The position numbers were made by a program, and so were the translations under genes. The notes under the pieces are model-generated. The model ran no database searches. It had not been told where the DNA came from and worked only from the letters and a program-made list of their open reading frames with translations. From Craspedostauros australis (lineage: Eukaryota > Bacillariophyta > Bacillariophyceae > Mastogloiales > Achnanthaceae), in assembly GCA_026770025.1 (NCBI GenBank), contig JAMXDE010000014.1, forward strand, positions 496,001 to 560,000: 64,000 nucleotides of DNA. The letters run 5' to 3'. Every line of letters begins with the position of its first letter. Positions within the stretch are counted from its first letter, which is position 1. Positions 43,865-55,133 of this stretch are shown here, in pieces.

Positions 43865-44498
43865 TTCTGGAGGAAATTTGGAATCAACGATTTCTGAGAG
43901 AATCCGGAATATCGTCCGTCCAACCATCAATGGAAACGTATGGAATCGAGCGAAGCTCGAGGTGCCTCCCAACTAAACCCCAGATGACGATATCATCTGA
44001 CAGACCATCGCATCATTGATGGAACGTGACATCTGGAGAGCAGAAGGATGACAGCTGACGTTGACAAGATGTCATCATGTCACCACGTCGACATCTGTCT
44101 CCATGTCAGAAGCAGAAGGTAAAGATTCGATGACTGAAGGGCATCGAGATCATGGATGCATGAAGAGGAGTTCAAGTGGAAAGTACTCAGGGAGTAGGAA
44201 CCAGTAGTGAACAAACAGAGTATCAAATGTGGAGTACGCATCAAAATGGAGTATCATGTAACATGAACATGCAACATTGAGGAGAGAGAGAATACGAATA
44301 GCAGCGAGAGAGCATCTTGCATACCAACTCATAGTCGGAGACCTAATCTACAAGACAGACAGACGCGCTGAGAGCATCGGGCAAGAGAACGGACACTGAG
44401 AGAATCCGAGTGCCAACAAAATGAAACAGCAAACAGATCGACTATCAACAACACCGTCTTCCACGATCGTAGGCATCCAATCATGGAACTTGCCAACA
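43865..44498 (-). repeat. solo-LTR-like repeat, copy 1
   Basis: A 634-bp direct repeat of 60543-61177. On the minus strand it starts TGTTGGCAAG, a common copia LTR start, and ends near CCTCCAGAA. The two copies differ by scattered substitutions and small gaps. No internal element or target duplication is visible. Confidence 0.55.
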
Positions 44499-44609
44499 AG
44501 CATCACAAAGAGATGCAGTGGAAGCTCGAATGAACAAAAGATTTGCAAATGTGGTGGAATATAGTACTAGAGCTCTATCGTAAAATCACAAGGGGTGAGC
44601 AAAAGCAAA

Positions 44610-44680
44610 GTACCATGCCAGGATTCGAACCCGGAACCTCAGTTAGAATTACTGGTGCTCTACCATTGAGCTACAGGCGA
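44610..44680 (-). tRNA. tRNA-like sequence, probable pseudogene or SINE head
   Basis: Box A (TAGCTCAATGG) and a perfect box B (GGTTCGAATCC) are present. The D stem (GCTC/GAGC) and T stem (CCGGG/CCTGG) pair well, and the anticodon arm pairs for four bases around loop AATTCTA. The acceptor stem pairs at only about four of seven positions and base 33 is A rather than T. A T4 run lies just downstream, as for RNA polymerase III termination. The anticodon reading would be TTC or TCT depending on alignment. Confidence 0.4.
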
Positions 44681-45073
44681 TGCGATTGCTGAACCGAACA
44701 CAAGTGAAATTTACAGATAGTGGGGGCTACGGGAGTAACGTACTTAGCACTATTCGGTTTTGTGCTGATACATAGTCGCAGTGGGAGACAAGTCAAAAGC
44801 AAACGCAAACGCATCCACTGAGAAAAAACTGTAACTTGGATGAGACCAAGCTTGTTGGACAGTAGACACACAGTAGCATGGTTTTGTTGACGCAGCAGGA
44901 GACGAAACCAGAACAAGCAAGTACTGTGATGCACGTGGAGGTCCGCCAATGCCCGGAACAGGCGCACATGGAAGAACGGAGCAAATGACACCAGCCACAA
45001 CACGATGAATTGTTGTGACACTCATAATTTGTGTCGTGCATACGTGTTCGAGGAAGTCAAACGCAAAAAATAA
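44681..45073. other. non-coding stretch
   Basis: No gene is supported; it could be the interior of the truncated element whose right end follows. Confidence 0.35.
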
Positions 45074-45200
45074 TGTCCTCAGGAGGACAGATAAGTTTTC
45101 TGTCCTCCTCAGGACAGTTGTGGGAAAAACATTGACAGGAAGCGATAAATGTCCTCCTCAGGACATTTACGAAAACGCCCACACAAACTTTTCCTTACGG
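45074..45200. mobile_element. right end of a palindrome-armed element (element 2), truncated
   Basis: Three hairpins (45074-45089, 45100-45117, and 45146-45169 with 10-bp arms TAAATGTCCT and loop CCTC) are followed by ACGAAAACGCCCACACAAA and CCTTACGG, nearly identical to the end of element 1 (8251-8286), then ATAT at 45201-45204. A left end was not found. Confidence 0.75.
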
Positions 45201-45204
45201 ATAT

Positions 45205-45918
45205 CCCTAATGACGTTTTGCTTGCGTCCGGACACTTTCTCTACGTAGCATGCGTCCCGACGCAAATTGGGCCAATTTGCGTCCGGACGCAAATGTAAGG
45301 TCGCCGAAAATACCACTTGTACTACTTAAGTCCCATGTTTCTCCACGATGTCCCGTGTTGCAGAAAAAAAACGGATTTCGCTCCGAAACCCGAAAATGGG
45401 CTGTTTTTTTTTCTGACTCCTTCGAGTAACGCATTTATTTGGCGATTTCAAAAAAAAAAAACCTCGCGATGCAGCACGGCGTCATTGGTCATGTCTCAGG
45501 GGTTCCTTTCCGTGCGCCTGTCTTGCTTTTCTGACGTCATGGGATCTGAGGTAATGGTTTTTTAATTTTTGATTTCGATGTCATCCACCACGCTCCTGAC
45601 AACAACACCAAAATCCTGGCAAGGGTGTAACACAACAAGGAGGGTGGAGCACGAATCATGATTATTGTTTGTTCAATTACCGCAACTGCAGCGATTATTA
45701 TCGATGTAAGACATGAGTCATGTCGTGAGTCGAGATGGCCAGCGAAAAAGGGTTTAAAAAAAAACGGCTTCTCGTAAAGCGTATTTGGGCTAGTCCTTTG
45801 AGTCGCCGATTGCGTCCGGACGCAAATTGGCCCAATTTGCGTGGGGACGCAAACTGCACCTCCAATTTGCGTCCGGACGCAAGGTACGTAGGCCAGTACC
45901 AGGCCAAAATCATTACGG
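45205..45918. mobile_element. 714-bp palindrome-armed miniature element (element 3)
   Basis: ATAT flanks at 45201-45204 and 45919-45922; inverted termini CCCTAATGA and CCGTAATGA. Both ends carry arrays of the 16-bp palindrome TTGCGTCCGGACGCAA (45277-45292, 45810-45825, 45867-45882, plus variants) and AAATTGGGCCAATTT. The interior has poly-A/T and no ORF of note. It is too small to be autonomous. Confidence 0.8.
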
Positions 45919-45922
45919 ATAT

Positions 45923-46457
45923 AGTTCCTGGGGTGCATTGATCTCGGTGACTCAAGTGAGTTTTGAGTCAGCAGTGATTCATGAGTAAGAGCGGGAGAAG
46001 GAGGGAAAATAGGGGTTTTCCATATTGGTAGGCGACAGGTTTCGCGCCAAAATTGACGCGCAACAACAATGTCATGGTGCGACATGGAATACACTAAGTG
46101 GAAAGTAGTCTGTCCTTTAGATGAACTTCAACTGTTTATGTCTAATCAAGTACCTAGTCTTGCCAATTCCGACATCAAGAGTCAGCTTTTCTCCTTTTCC
46201 GACAACTCCATGGCGACCAGCCACCATCATACAATGTTCTCACAGGAAGAGAGACGATTAGTCGTACGCACCCGTCGACAAAGTGCACAGTGCGTCTGTT
46301 TTATGGGAAAAGCTCAACAGATGCAAACGCTAACCAGCGGGCCATCCACCATACTTCGACCTTGCACAACTTTCGGGCGCTCATCTCAATCACATAAAAA
46401 GCAATTTCAAGCACAACAACAACTCACAACACAACAACATCAGATTGAACGCAAATC
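45923..46457. other. upstream region of the pterin synthase gene
   Basis: No gene is seen; the last 60 bp are CAACA-rich leader like those of other genes here. Confidence 0.4.
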
Positions 46458-47414
46458 ATGACATCTATCGACGCAAGCAATACGAGCCTCGGCGAGGTCA
46501 CCGCATTCCCCAACACAGGATCAGTTACCACCAACTTCGAGGTGTTTGTCTGCAAGCAGGCATTCAAGTTCAACGCTGCCCACTTCGTTGCCTTCAGGGG
46601 ATTCCGCGAGGCCTTGCATGGTCACAACTACGCCGTCTCCGTGCGACTCCTGGGAGCACGTAATATCTCCCACGACGGATATTTGATCGATTTCGGCGAT
46701 GTCAAGCAATCCGTCAAGCGCATCTGCAAGAGATTGAACGAGAATTTTCTCTGCCCCATGTACTCTGACGTGATGAAAGTCGCCGTGGATGAAGGAGTTG
46801 ATGGCGGGCATGCCACCGTCTCGCTAGAGTGCGAAGATGGTGCCAAGTTCCTCTTCCCCAAGGCCGATTGCGCCATGTTGCCGATCGTTCATGCCACGAC
46901 CGAAGAACTATCCATCTATCTTTGGAGCGAGCTCTTGGCCGACATGGACCATAAGTACCTTCTGCAACGCGGACTTCATACCATGGAAGTCAGCGTGGCG
47001 GAAGCGCCCGGCCAAGAATCCGTCTTTCGTTTGGGCTTGCCAAAGACTCTCGATCATGGACGCGTCACGTTGGACGTTCGAACCTTCATCCAGCAGGGCA
47101 AGATTGTTCCAAAGCCGTGCGAGGTGGAACCGTCGTCTACACCCAAGGTCGGTGCTGTCGCCGTTGAAAAGGTGGACGAGAAGAAAGAAGAACCAGAGGC
47201 TGTGCCATCGCCAATGTCGATGGTGAAGACATGCGAAGGTGGCGATGGTTGTGTCTCGTGCAAGATCTCATTCTCAAAGCAGCTCGAGATGCTCGTGCTT
47301 GCGATTAACACCAACCAGCTGTGCCTGCCAACATCCGACAACGCCAAGGCCGTATCCATCGAGGATCTTCAAACAGCAATCGAGAAGCAGAACAACTCGA
47401 TCATGAGTCAGTAG
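46458..47414 (+). CDS. 6-pyruvoyl-tetrahydropterin synthase family, PTPS-III type
   Basis: 318 codons, one exon. The zinc ligands are His42 (FNAAHF), His54 and His56 (LHGHNY). In place of the catalytic Cys of classical PTPS, Glu51 stands three residues before the HGH (REALHGH), the E-x-x-H-G-H signature of PTPS-III. PTPS-III is known to convert dihydroneopterin triphosphate to 6-hydroxymethyl-dihydropterin, bypassing dihydroneopterin aldolase in folate synthesis. YLIDFGDVK and ATTEELSIYLW are further family motifs. The last 90 residues form a Lys/Glu/Pro linker and a C-x5-C-x2-C segment (CEGGDGCVSC) with a helical end not usual in the family. No targeting peptide is obvious. Confidence 0.85.
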   Translation: MTSIDASNTSLGEVTAFPNTGSVTTNFEVFVCKQAFKFNAAHFVAFRGFREALHGHNYAVSVRLLGARNISHDGYLIDFGDVKQSVKRICKRLNENFLCPMYSDVMKVAVDEGVDGGHATVSLECEDGAKFLFPKADCAMLPIVHATTEELSIYLWSELLADMDHKYLLQRGLHTMEVSVAEAPGQESVFRLGLPKTLDHGRVTLDVRTFIQQGKIVPKPCEVEPSSTPKVGAVAVEKVDEKKEEPEAVPSPMSMVKTCEGGDGCVSCKISFSKQLEMLVLAINTNQLCLPTSDNAKAVSIEDLQTAIEKQNNSIMSQ

Positions 47415-48184
47415 GGCTCCTGAATTGGGATTGACAGCATGATGATGATGGCCATGCTGAGCGGGAAGAGCGCCTGTGGAGTGCAGCCTTGATCACTCAT
47501 GAATACCACATAGGTACATTTCCACATTAGTGAATAAATGAGAAGTTTATGAAATCGGTGTAGAGTAGGCTAGCTCGCGCAAACGAGTACTATGGTGTTG
47601 TAGATAGGTTTCGTTGGCTGGGGACCTCAGCGACAGGGAGGCAAGGGACTGCCTACCAGCGCAACAATGGCGCTGTGCTCGGTGCGAAACTGTCATGGGT
47701 CGATGTCCTCATCTCCACGTTCATCAACACAAACAAAGAAACAAACAAACAAGTCCGAACCGAAAACATGAAAGGCCGCCAAACGCCCTCCCGACATGTA
47801 TCGAAGGAAGGACATTGCTGGCTCTTTCACACTTGAACAAGAGAAGCCAAGGTAACATCAAAGTGAAGCAACAGGCGATACGAGTACTAGCACAACCACC
47901 ATCCTTAAGCCGCGAATACGATTTATCATGGCATTCAGGCAACCAGCCAGACAACCCGAACAGCTGTGGCGAACAAGCCCCCATGGGCTGTCCCGGCCAC
48001 ACAAGATTCCTGGTGGAGGCGCTGTGGCCGCAATCTGTTTCTCCATCCCACAACATCACGCCAACTTCACAGTTCTGACAACACCCGCGGCAACACCTCG
48101 ACAACACTTCAAAAGCTTACAACAATCACAGAAGCAATCACAGAAGCAAACACAGAACAGCACTGCATCTTTTCTACGTCGACA
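47415..48184. other. intergenic region
   Basis: No supported gene. The last 100 bp contain CAGAAGCAA and CACAACAC repeats typical of leaders here. Confidence 0.4.
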
Positions 48185-51100
48185 ATGTCAACAGAGTCAA
48201 ACGTAGCGACGCACCTCGCGTTCGACAAGGTCGGTCTGGTGGGACGGGACAAGGAGATCCGCATCCTGCGCCATGCTATCCAAAAAGCGTCCGCCAAGGT
48301 CAAGAAGCCAGCGTCTTTCGGTCAATAGTCTGCACCCGGCGACGCCGAGGCATCAATCGCCGCATTTGGCCAAAGCGCCACCGATAGTAGCAGCAGCGGT
48401 AGCAGTAGCAGCAACGGCAACGGCAGCAGCAAGAGCCAACCAAAGACGGAGAATCCATCGGCATGGCGAGCTGCAGCACGAGTGCCAACATAAGTTGCAG
48501 TCCAAAATCATACCCGGTCATTGGTGTTGATCTCTGGTCAATCAGGAAGCGGCAAATCAGCTCTCGTCGAGCATGTGCGAGAGAGTCTGTTGGCTCCGGC
48601 AGCGGCAGCATCGGACAACTCAGATCCAGGCACCCAATCTTCGCATGCCACCGATGGGGAAACACCCTTTCGTGGCTTCTTCGCAACCGGGAAATGCGAA
48701 CTGGCTTCCAAGAAGGAGAGCGTCCCCTACGCCGGAATCCAGCAAGCCATGATGGAACTGTGCGAGCAAGTGGCCAACAGGGCCAATGCAGAAATGAAAG
48801 CCTCGGCAGGACATCAAGCACGAAACCAGGGCTCCGAATTCAGGAAACGGACGCTCGCATCGTTGGTGTTGAAAGGGTTGACAGCAGTGGAGCCGGAGCT
48901 CCTCTCCAACATCATTCCGAATATCGAGATCATCATGGCTCTGAGAACGTCCCACCAATCCGCTGGCGGAATGAATCTCGGGACCGTAGTATCTTCGCCA
49001 CCATCACTGCATGACGTTTCTGATGCTTCTATCTCTGCCTCAACCTTCAGCCGTCTAGCGGGCGGAGGATCTTCCGTCAACTACAAGAGCCACACACAAC
49101 GAATCACCTACGTACTACGCAGTTTCATGCAGATACTCTGCAGCTACTGTCCAGTCGTGATGGTCATCAATGATCTGCAGTGGGCCGATCGAGCATCACT
49201 GGGCCTCATCCAATCCTGGTTGATGGACAGCTGCAGTGCCTCATTGACCATCATCGGCCTGTATCGCTCCAACATGTTGGATGCGAATCAGGCTCTCAAG
49301 GCGACGCTGATATCATTGGAAGAATCGAAGCGAGAGAGATCCATTTGGAGCATCAAGCTCTCTGTGGAGGACTTGAGCGTGGATGACGTGGCTGCGTACC
49401 TACAGCGACTCTTTCAGGTATCTTCGCATCAGGAAGATGAAGGTGATCATCCCGATCATTCCGAAGCTGAACCATCGCTTGCGCACTTCATGCCGCTGGC
49501 GCGGATCGTACATAACAAGACTGGAGGCAACATGTTCTTCATCCAGCCGTACCTCGACTCGCTCGTCATGGATGGCCTCATCGTCCAAAATCCACTCCCG
49601 TCGGTTGAAACAACAGCAGGAGCAGCAGCGAACGATGCCAGTCGCCCACCAGCTTAGACCTGGGACATCAATACAATCACCTCCGACTCAGCGGTTTTGG
49701 GTGACACCATCATAGACCTCATGAAGACGAGGCTTCGAAAGTCCGCCTCCAAGCACTGGGTGCTGTCCATCGCAGCCTGCCTCGGAGCCACCTTCTCTGC
49801 TTCGCATGTCTGCGCCGTCACCATGTGCCTCTTCACCCACTCCAGTCACTCCAAGTTCTTCCGCGAGGTGTTCCAAGGCACCAAGATGACGAAGGAGACA
49901 GAGATCATGAGCATGCTCAAGGCATTCTGCTCGGAAGCATTGATCGAGAAGGTTAAATCATCACGTGCTCGTACAAGCAGCCTCACGTCAACCAATGATG
50001 GCTTCCGCCGAATGTCTGGCACAAACACGAGCATAACCACAAGTAACAACCGTAAGCGCAAACACGAAGCGATCAAAATCCCTGCAATACTCCTTCATCC
50101 ACGACAAGGTCCAAGAAGCCGCGCTGTCCATGATTCCAACCGAAGACCAGCTCTCGGAGCTCAAGTATCGTGTTGACGAGATCCTCCTGTACGCGCTGTC
50201 GGACGACGAGCTCAGCGACAAGATCTTCATGATCACGAATCTCCTCAACACAAGACCCGATCTCATGCCCACCCATCGCAAGCTGGATCATCGCATGAAG
50301 ATCATCCTGCTCAACCGTAAAGCTGGTCAGCAGGCTGCCAGTGCATCAGCCTTCCATCTGGCATCTTCGTACTTTGACATGGCGATCAATCTCCTCCCAG
50401 ACGATCACTGGAAATCCTCATCCGAACAGAGCCTCGAGCTGTATTCGTCGGCAGCAGAGATCCATTTCATGACCACCAGCTTCGCCAAGGCAAAATCGTA
50501 CTGCAAGATCGTCACCAATCAGGACTGCGGCATATTGAGCAAAGTGCATGCATATCACGTGCTGATCGATATAGCCTCTGCTCAAACGCATGGTACCAGT
50601 GGAGAATGACCTGCGGATAGGTGTCTGGACCTGCTGTCACAGCATGGCTGCAAGCTTCCTTCATCTAGCTTTGGCCAAGCGATGTATGTCCTCCGAGGCT
50701 TGATGACAGCCAAGAGCACAATCCGACGGTTGGAAGCAGAGATGGAGCACAGCCTCTCGTTGTCGAATGACGAGCACCACCAAGCCATCATGAAGACATT
50801 GGACAAGTTGAGCATGACATCATACTTGAATGCCCCAGAGTTGATCCCTGTGCTCGCAGCGAAAGCATTGAAGGTGAGCTTGAAGCAAGGAATCACGATA
50901 CATTCGGGGACAGCTCTGCCTTTCCAGGGTCTCCTCCTCGCTTTTGTCCTGGAGGACATTGACTTGGCATATAGATGCGGGAGGCTGGCTCTCAGGGTTG
51001 CCAAGGCATCGGACGACCGTACTTGTGATGGAAGGATTCGACTATACTGCTATGGCAGCTTGCATCACTGGAGACATCCACTTGTGGAGACTTTCCCTAC

Positions 51101-51953
51101 ATTTTTGGAGTCTGCTAGATCAAGCATGTCGACTGGTGATGTGGAGTCGGGAGCTTGGTGCTTGCACTCTCATCTCCTTGGAAAACTTTTGACAGGAAGA
51201 TCACTCCTCTCCGTCGATGCAGATGCATCAACGCATGCCAACACCATGAGGGATTGCCAACAAAACAGTCAATATCAGTTATGCCTCATGATCTGGCAGG
51301 ACGTCTTGAATCTTCGAGGTGCTTCCAACCACACGACGAAACTCATTGGGGATGCATGCGATGAAACAGAGGAGCTGTACGAGGAGGGCCACCCAACAGC
51401 AAGCATGCACAATCGAGCGAAGGGCGTGTACCAGCTGTACCTTGCGACATACTTTGGTGAGCATGAGCTGGGATCTCAGATCGCAATCCAATCCTGTCTC
51501 GAGTGGCTCAAAACGATGCCATCCAGCTTTGGCCTTTATCCAGCGCTATTTCACAGTGCCCTTTGCTGCTTGTGCATGGCTCACAAATGCAAACCATCAT
51601 ACTACACCAAGCACGCTCGCAAGTTCTTGAAGATATTGAAGAGGTGGGAGAAGAAAGGAAATCCAAACTGCTCGCATTCCATCGCAGTTTTGGAAGCCGA
51701 GCAATGCTTCTTGAAGAAGAGGGGCAAGAAAGCGATCGAGCGATATGAAGCTGGCATTCGCATGCTGCAAAAGCAGAAGCATACTCACAATGAAGCACTT
51801 GCGAATGAGAGGTGCTCCGCGTTCTACGCAAGTATAGGTGAGAAAGCGAAGGCAGAAGAGCATCTGAAAGCGTCCATCGATCTGTACAAAGAATGGAGAG
51901 CGAACAAGAAGGTTGAAATGTTGGTGCAGAAATACAGTTCGGATTATGAGTAG
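48185..51953 (+). pseudogene. AAA-ATPase signalling protein (STAND-type), four stops and one frameshift
   Basis: One coding frame of about 1255 codons starts at ATG 48185 (VGLVGRDKEIRIL). It has a Walker A (ISGQSGSGKSALVEHV), a Walker B (VVMVINDLQWADR), an ATPase lid region, and a long helical repeat C-terminus (50682-51953) ending YSSDYE. In-frame stops lie at 48326 (TAG), 48491 (TAA), 49655 (TAG) and 50607 (TGA), and a +1 shift lies in an A4 run at 50075-50078. Sequence between the stops still reads as protein (a Ser/Gly linker; TWDINTITSDSAVLGD...). The layout matches the predicted ATPase modules that precede histidine kinases or stand alone in diatoms. An intron 48318-48500 could hide the first two stops, but no good donor is present. 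Confidence 0.75.
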
Positions 51954-52563
51954 GCAGCAAGTTGAAATGTTGTTGGTGTGTACGCAATAGAAAACGTGAG
52001 AAATCGTATGTGTGCATCTCAGACGGCATGTCAGCACAAGTATCCGTAAGACGACGCAACCTTGCAGCGTGAACTTGTGAGAATCGTGTTCTGCCTAGCG
52101 ACACTTGGGGCTGCGTGTCGTCGTTTCGAACATTGCTCATTCTCTACATTCATGTTTTCAGAGCCATTGAGAGTTGTGGGGTCTTCGACTCATTGGCTTA
52201 CTATTAATAGTTCGAGGAGGAACATCGAAGCGATTAGGACACGCCAACCACAATCGCAACATTCCTCGAGCAGCGGAAACTCTCAATCAAGTCAGGTCTG
52301 TCAATGACCAACCGAAGTAGATGCCATCCACAGCTACTAGAGAGAGAGATTACATGCAACAAGATCGCCGCAGGACTTACCACCGCAGCGTCGGAGGCCG
52401 CGAACAACAAACTGCAGGGGTCAGCGCCTGGGTAGAATAGAATTAGAATCAGTGAAACAATGGAACGGATCCAGCACACGCATGCCACAGCAAAGTAACG
52501 CAAGGCACGGCACACGAGCGCATCAGCAAAGGCTGCTTGATGCTGTACTCCATTAAAAAGTCC
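51954..52563. other. intergenic region, no feature seen
   Basis: Convergent gene ends flank this stretch; there are no ORFs with plausible content. Confidence 0.4.
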
Positions 52564-53529
52564 CTATGAATACAATCCCAGTTCCCGCAGCTTGGTAATC
52601 GCCATCAGACACCCAAATCCACCAACTACATTCATTTCACCGCGAGTCAGACTTAACATGATCTCTTCGATCGTCACGCCTGGAACAATCTCGATGTCCT
52701 CTTCTTCATCCATCGGTTTCGGATCAACTGCTTGAACAGGGTCCACCACGAGGTACACCGAGATGTTCATCGTCGCGTACTTGTCCATTGCACAATTCTC
52801 TGACACCAAGTACCATTCTCCACCTATCAAATGACATTCTTCCTCCAGTTCATGCTCCCCCGCCACTCTGGCATCATCCTCGTGCTTGGACGGTTCCACC
52901 AGACCTGCTGCGATGCCCCACAGCACGCGGTTGGGGCCTGGCATGTATTCACGAATCATCGTAGCGGTCTTGGTGCGGGTATCCCAAGCGAAGACCAGCA
53001 CGGCCATTTCGGAATTCTTGACACCAACGAGATCGAAATTGACGATCTTGCCCGTCTTGGGCATGCGGATCCGACGCTGCAAAATGGTGCGGAAGTTTTG
53101 ATAGACAATTTGTTCATCCACAATCTTGAACTTGTCATCATCGCGGTTGTTGCTGCTGTACGATTGTGATCCGCCACTTCCTCCACCGCCTCGTGTTCGT
53201 AAGTTGGCAGCAATGGTGGATCTTGTCGGAGTCTCCGCGAGTAAGTGCTGTGCCGTTTGCGTGCTGACGGATGTTTGTCGCGACAGAAACCATCGGCACG
53301 TGCCGAAGCTGCGGCAGAATTTGGATCCAAGCATCGCAGACGGCAGTGGTTGCTGATGCGGCAACGGCAGCGATGGTGCTGATGATGATGGCGACGACGA
53401 CGATGAAGACGATAACCAAGGAGAACTATCGAGAGAGAAGGGCGAGCATTCAGCCGGATTGAGATTCAGACATAGAAGTGCCGATAGCAAGAGCAGTGGA
53501 CGCCAAAGGAAGGTTGGGAATGGGATCAT
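52564..53529 (-). CDS. Nudix hydrolase, ADP-sugar pyrophosphatase-like, targeted
   Basis: 321 codons. A hydrophobic N-terminus (FLWRPLLLLSALLCLNLNPAECS) is followed by a Ser/Pro-rich stretch, suggesting entry into the secretory pathway or plastid. The Nudix fold spans about 140-318. The Nudix box is at 209-234 (GLVEPSKHE...EHELEEECHL): the metal-binding HELEEE core keeps the Glu residues, but the consensus Arg is His and the consensus Gly near the end is His. Preceding RQ-like strands (MIREYMPGPNRVLWGIAAG) match the ADP-ribose/ADP-sugar group. It would hydrolyse a nucleoside diphosphate derivative; the substrate is not predictable. Confidence 0.8.
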   Translation of the reverse strand: MIPFPTFLWRPLLLLSALLCLNLNPAECSPFSLDSSPWLSSSSSSSPSSSAPSLPLPHQQPLPSAMLGSKFCRSFGTCRWFLSRQTSVSTQTAQHLLAETPTRSTIAANLRTRGGGGSGGSQSYSSNNRDDDKFKIVDEQIVYQNFRTILQRRIRMPKTGKIVNFDLVGVKNSEMAVLVFAWDTRTKTATMIREYMPGPNRVLWGIAAGLVEPSKHEDDARVAGEHELEEECHLIGGEWYLVSENCAMDKYATMNISVYLVVDPVQAVDPKPMDEEEDIEIVPGVTIEEIMLSLTRGEMNVVGGFGCLMAITKLRELGLYS

Positions 53530-54022
53530 CGTTAGCCAAAACGGAGGGAGTTACCGAGGGTTGGCTTCGTGCGTTTGAGTTGGAAATGCAGCGTTCAAGT
53601 TATTGAAGTGTGATTCTGTAATGGTGCACTGCCCACGATCCAATGATCAGCAACACAGGAGGCGATGGATGCGATGGCGCTGTTGGGGAATCTGTTGCGA
53701 TCTTTGTCGTGGATCTGTGGATGGTCGGAAACGGTTAGGGTTTGGTAACTACAGCATCGCGAAAAACGTCCATATCTTGCCCAATCGAGGAGCAGACTAG
53801 CTGTTTGTTACTTTCACGCCTTGAATATCAGAACACCAGCGTTGACAACGAAGTGAACATTAACAACAGCGCCGCATCCAAGCATTTCGAACAGAGAGGA
53901 GATCCTCGTCGCATTTCTTTTGCATGCACGGTTGCCATTGCATCCACAGCCATCCTTGATCCACGCTGCCGATTGCGGGCTGAGAATTGTGAGGGTGGAG
54001 GCCGAACACAAGATAGGACCTG
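53530..54022. other. upstream region of the Nudix gene
   Basis: No gene is supported in this stretch. Confidence 0.4.
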
Positions 54023-54582
54023 CTTGAGTGACAGGACCTGCAGTCGGTCCTGGGGTGTCGGAAGCACATGAGGATTTCAACCAAACTACTCACATAACCA
54101 TAAACCAGATACGAATATAAGAATCATAGTGGACGCCGATTTTGCTTTAATGTCTCATTTTTAGTTTTATGGATCTTTGTAGATTTACGGTCCTCCTGGT
54201 CGAATATGCACGCTGCTTCGTCATGAAAGGACGACATCTACTAGTTTTTCCGATGCAAACAAAGCAATGTGCGCAGACACGTTCGGGAAAGCACTTTTTT
54301 GACGGGTTGCGGACAGTACTTGGCATTTCAGCCGCGTCATCGTTTTACCTGTCAGAACACACCAGCGAAGGCACCAAGATACCAAATCTGGCCGTAGTGC
54401 GCTAGCCGTGTCTAGATGGCCGCAAAGTCGAGAGGTCCATAAAAATTAAAATAAGATCTTAGAGAAAAACCGGCGTCCACTATGATTCTTATGTCTGTCT
54501 ATTTTATTAATATGTGAGTTTTTTGGTCGAAAGCCCCGTAAGTTGCCACCCTTCCAGGACGGACTGCAGGTCCCGTCACTCA
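54023..54582. mobile_element. foldback element with about 150-bp inverted arms
   Basis: The left arm (54023-54174) and right arm (54434-54582) are inverted copies, both holding CCTGCAGTC...GTCC, ATAAGAATCATAGTGGACG and a TTTTATGGA-type inner end. About 260 bp of unique DNA lie between. The outer motif GAGTGAC...ACCTGCA and the inner TTATTTTAA...TTTATGG also mark the B units at 28215 and 42640. Confidence 0.75.
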
Positions 54583-54881
54583 AGTGGGTCTGACGTACAT
54601 AGCTCGTATGCAGCGTGTGCAACTGTGTTTGACCTGTGTGGCTCCATTTCTTCGATCGGCCCACAAAACTTCAAATCGGCTTGGGGAAACCAGCGTCGCT
54701 GTGGCGTGTCTGTGGAGACAGGCTGGGTTAAATGAATTTCCTGGTGCCCCTTGCGGAAAAGTGACCCCCTTTGATTATTGATCTGGTCGTGGAACCACCG
54801 CTGTTGCATCCGCCACCGAAATCCACTCGTGGTTGTTGGGGGAAGAGCTGAGGATTACCCCTCCCTCGAAAGGTGGCGAGG

Positions 54882-54957
54882 CCTCCGGATTGAGCTCTTC
54901 ACACTTGCTTCTGCCGTTGCCTCTGGATTGAGCTCTTCACACTTGCTTCGCTGTTGC
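54882..54957. repeat. 38-bp tandem duplication
   Basis: Two adjacent units share GGATTGAGCTCTTCACACTT; they lie about 180 bp before the acyl-AMP ligase start. Confidence 0.9.
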
Positions 54958-55133
54958 CGCGGTTGTTTGGACTTCAACCACGAAGATTGGCTGGAGAGGT
55001 GTCTCAAACGCGCAACGAAATACAAATCAAATGCATGCCGACACAAAATAAACTAACAAACAAACTCACAAACTCACAAAACTAACGAACAAACACAGCA
55101 TAATCATCCTCCCACAGAAAGTGTTTCGTCACC

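Noticed and set aside
48185-51953. Stop-codon readthrough or reassignment in the AAA-ATPase gene
   Set aside because: All three stop codons occur in frame, a frameshift is also present, and every neighbouring gene uses them as normal stops.
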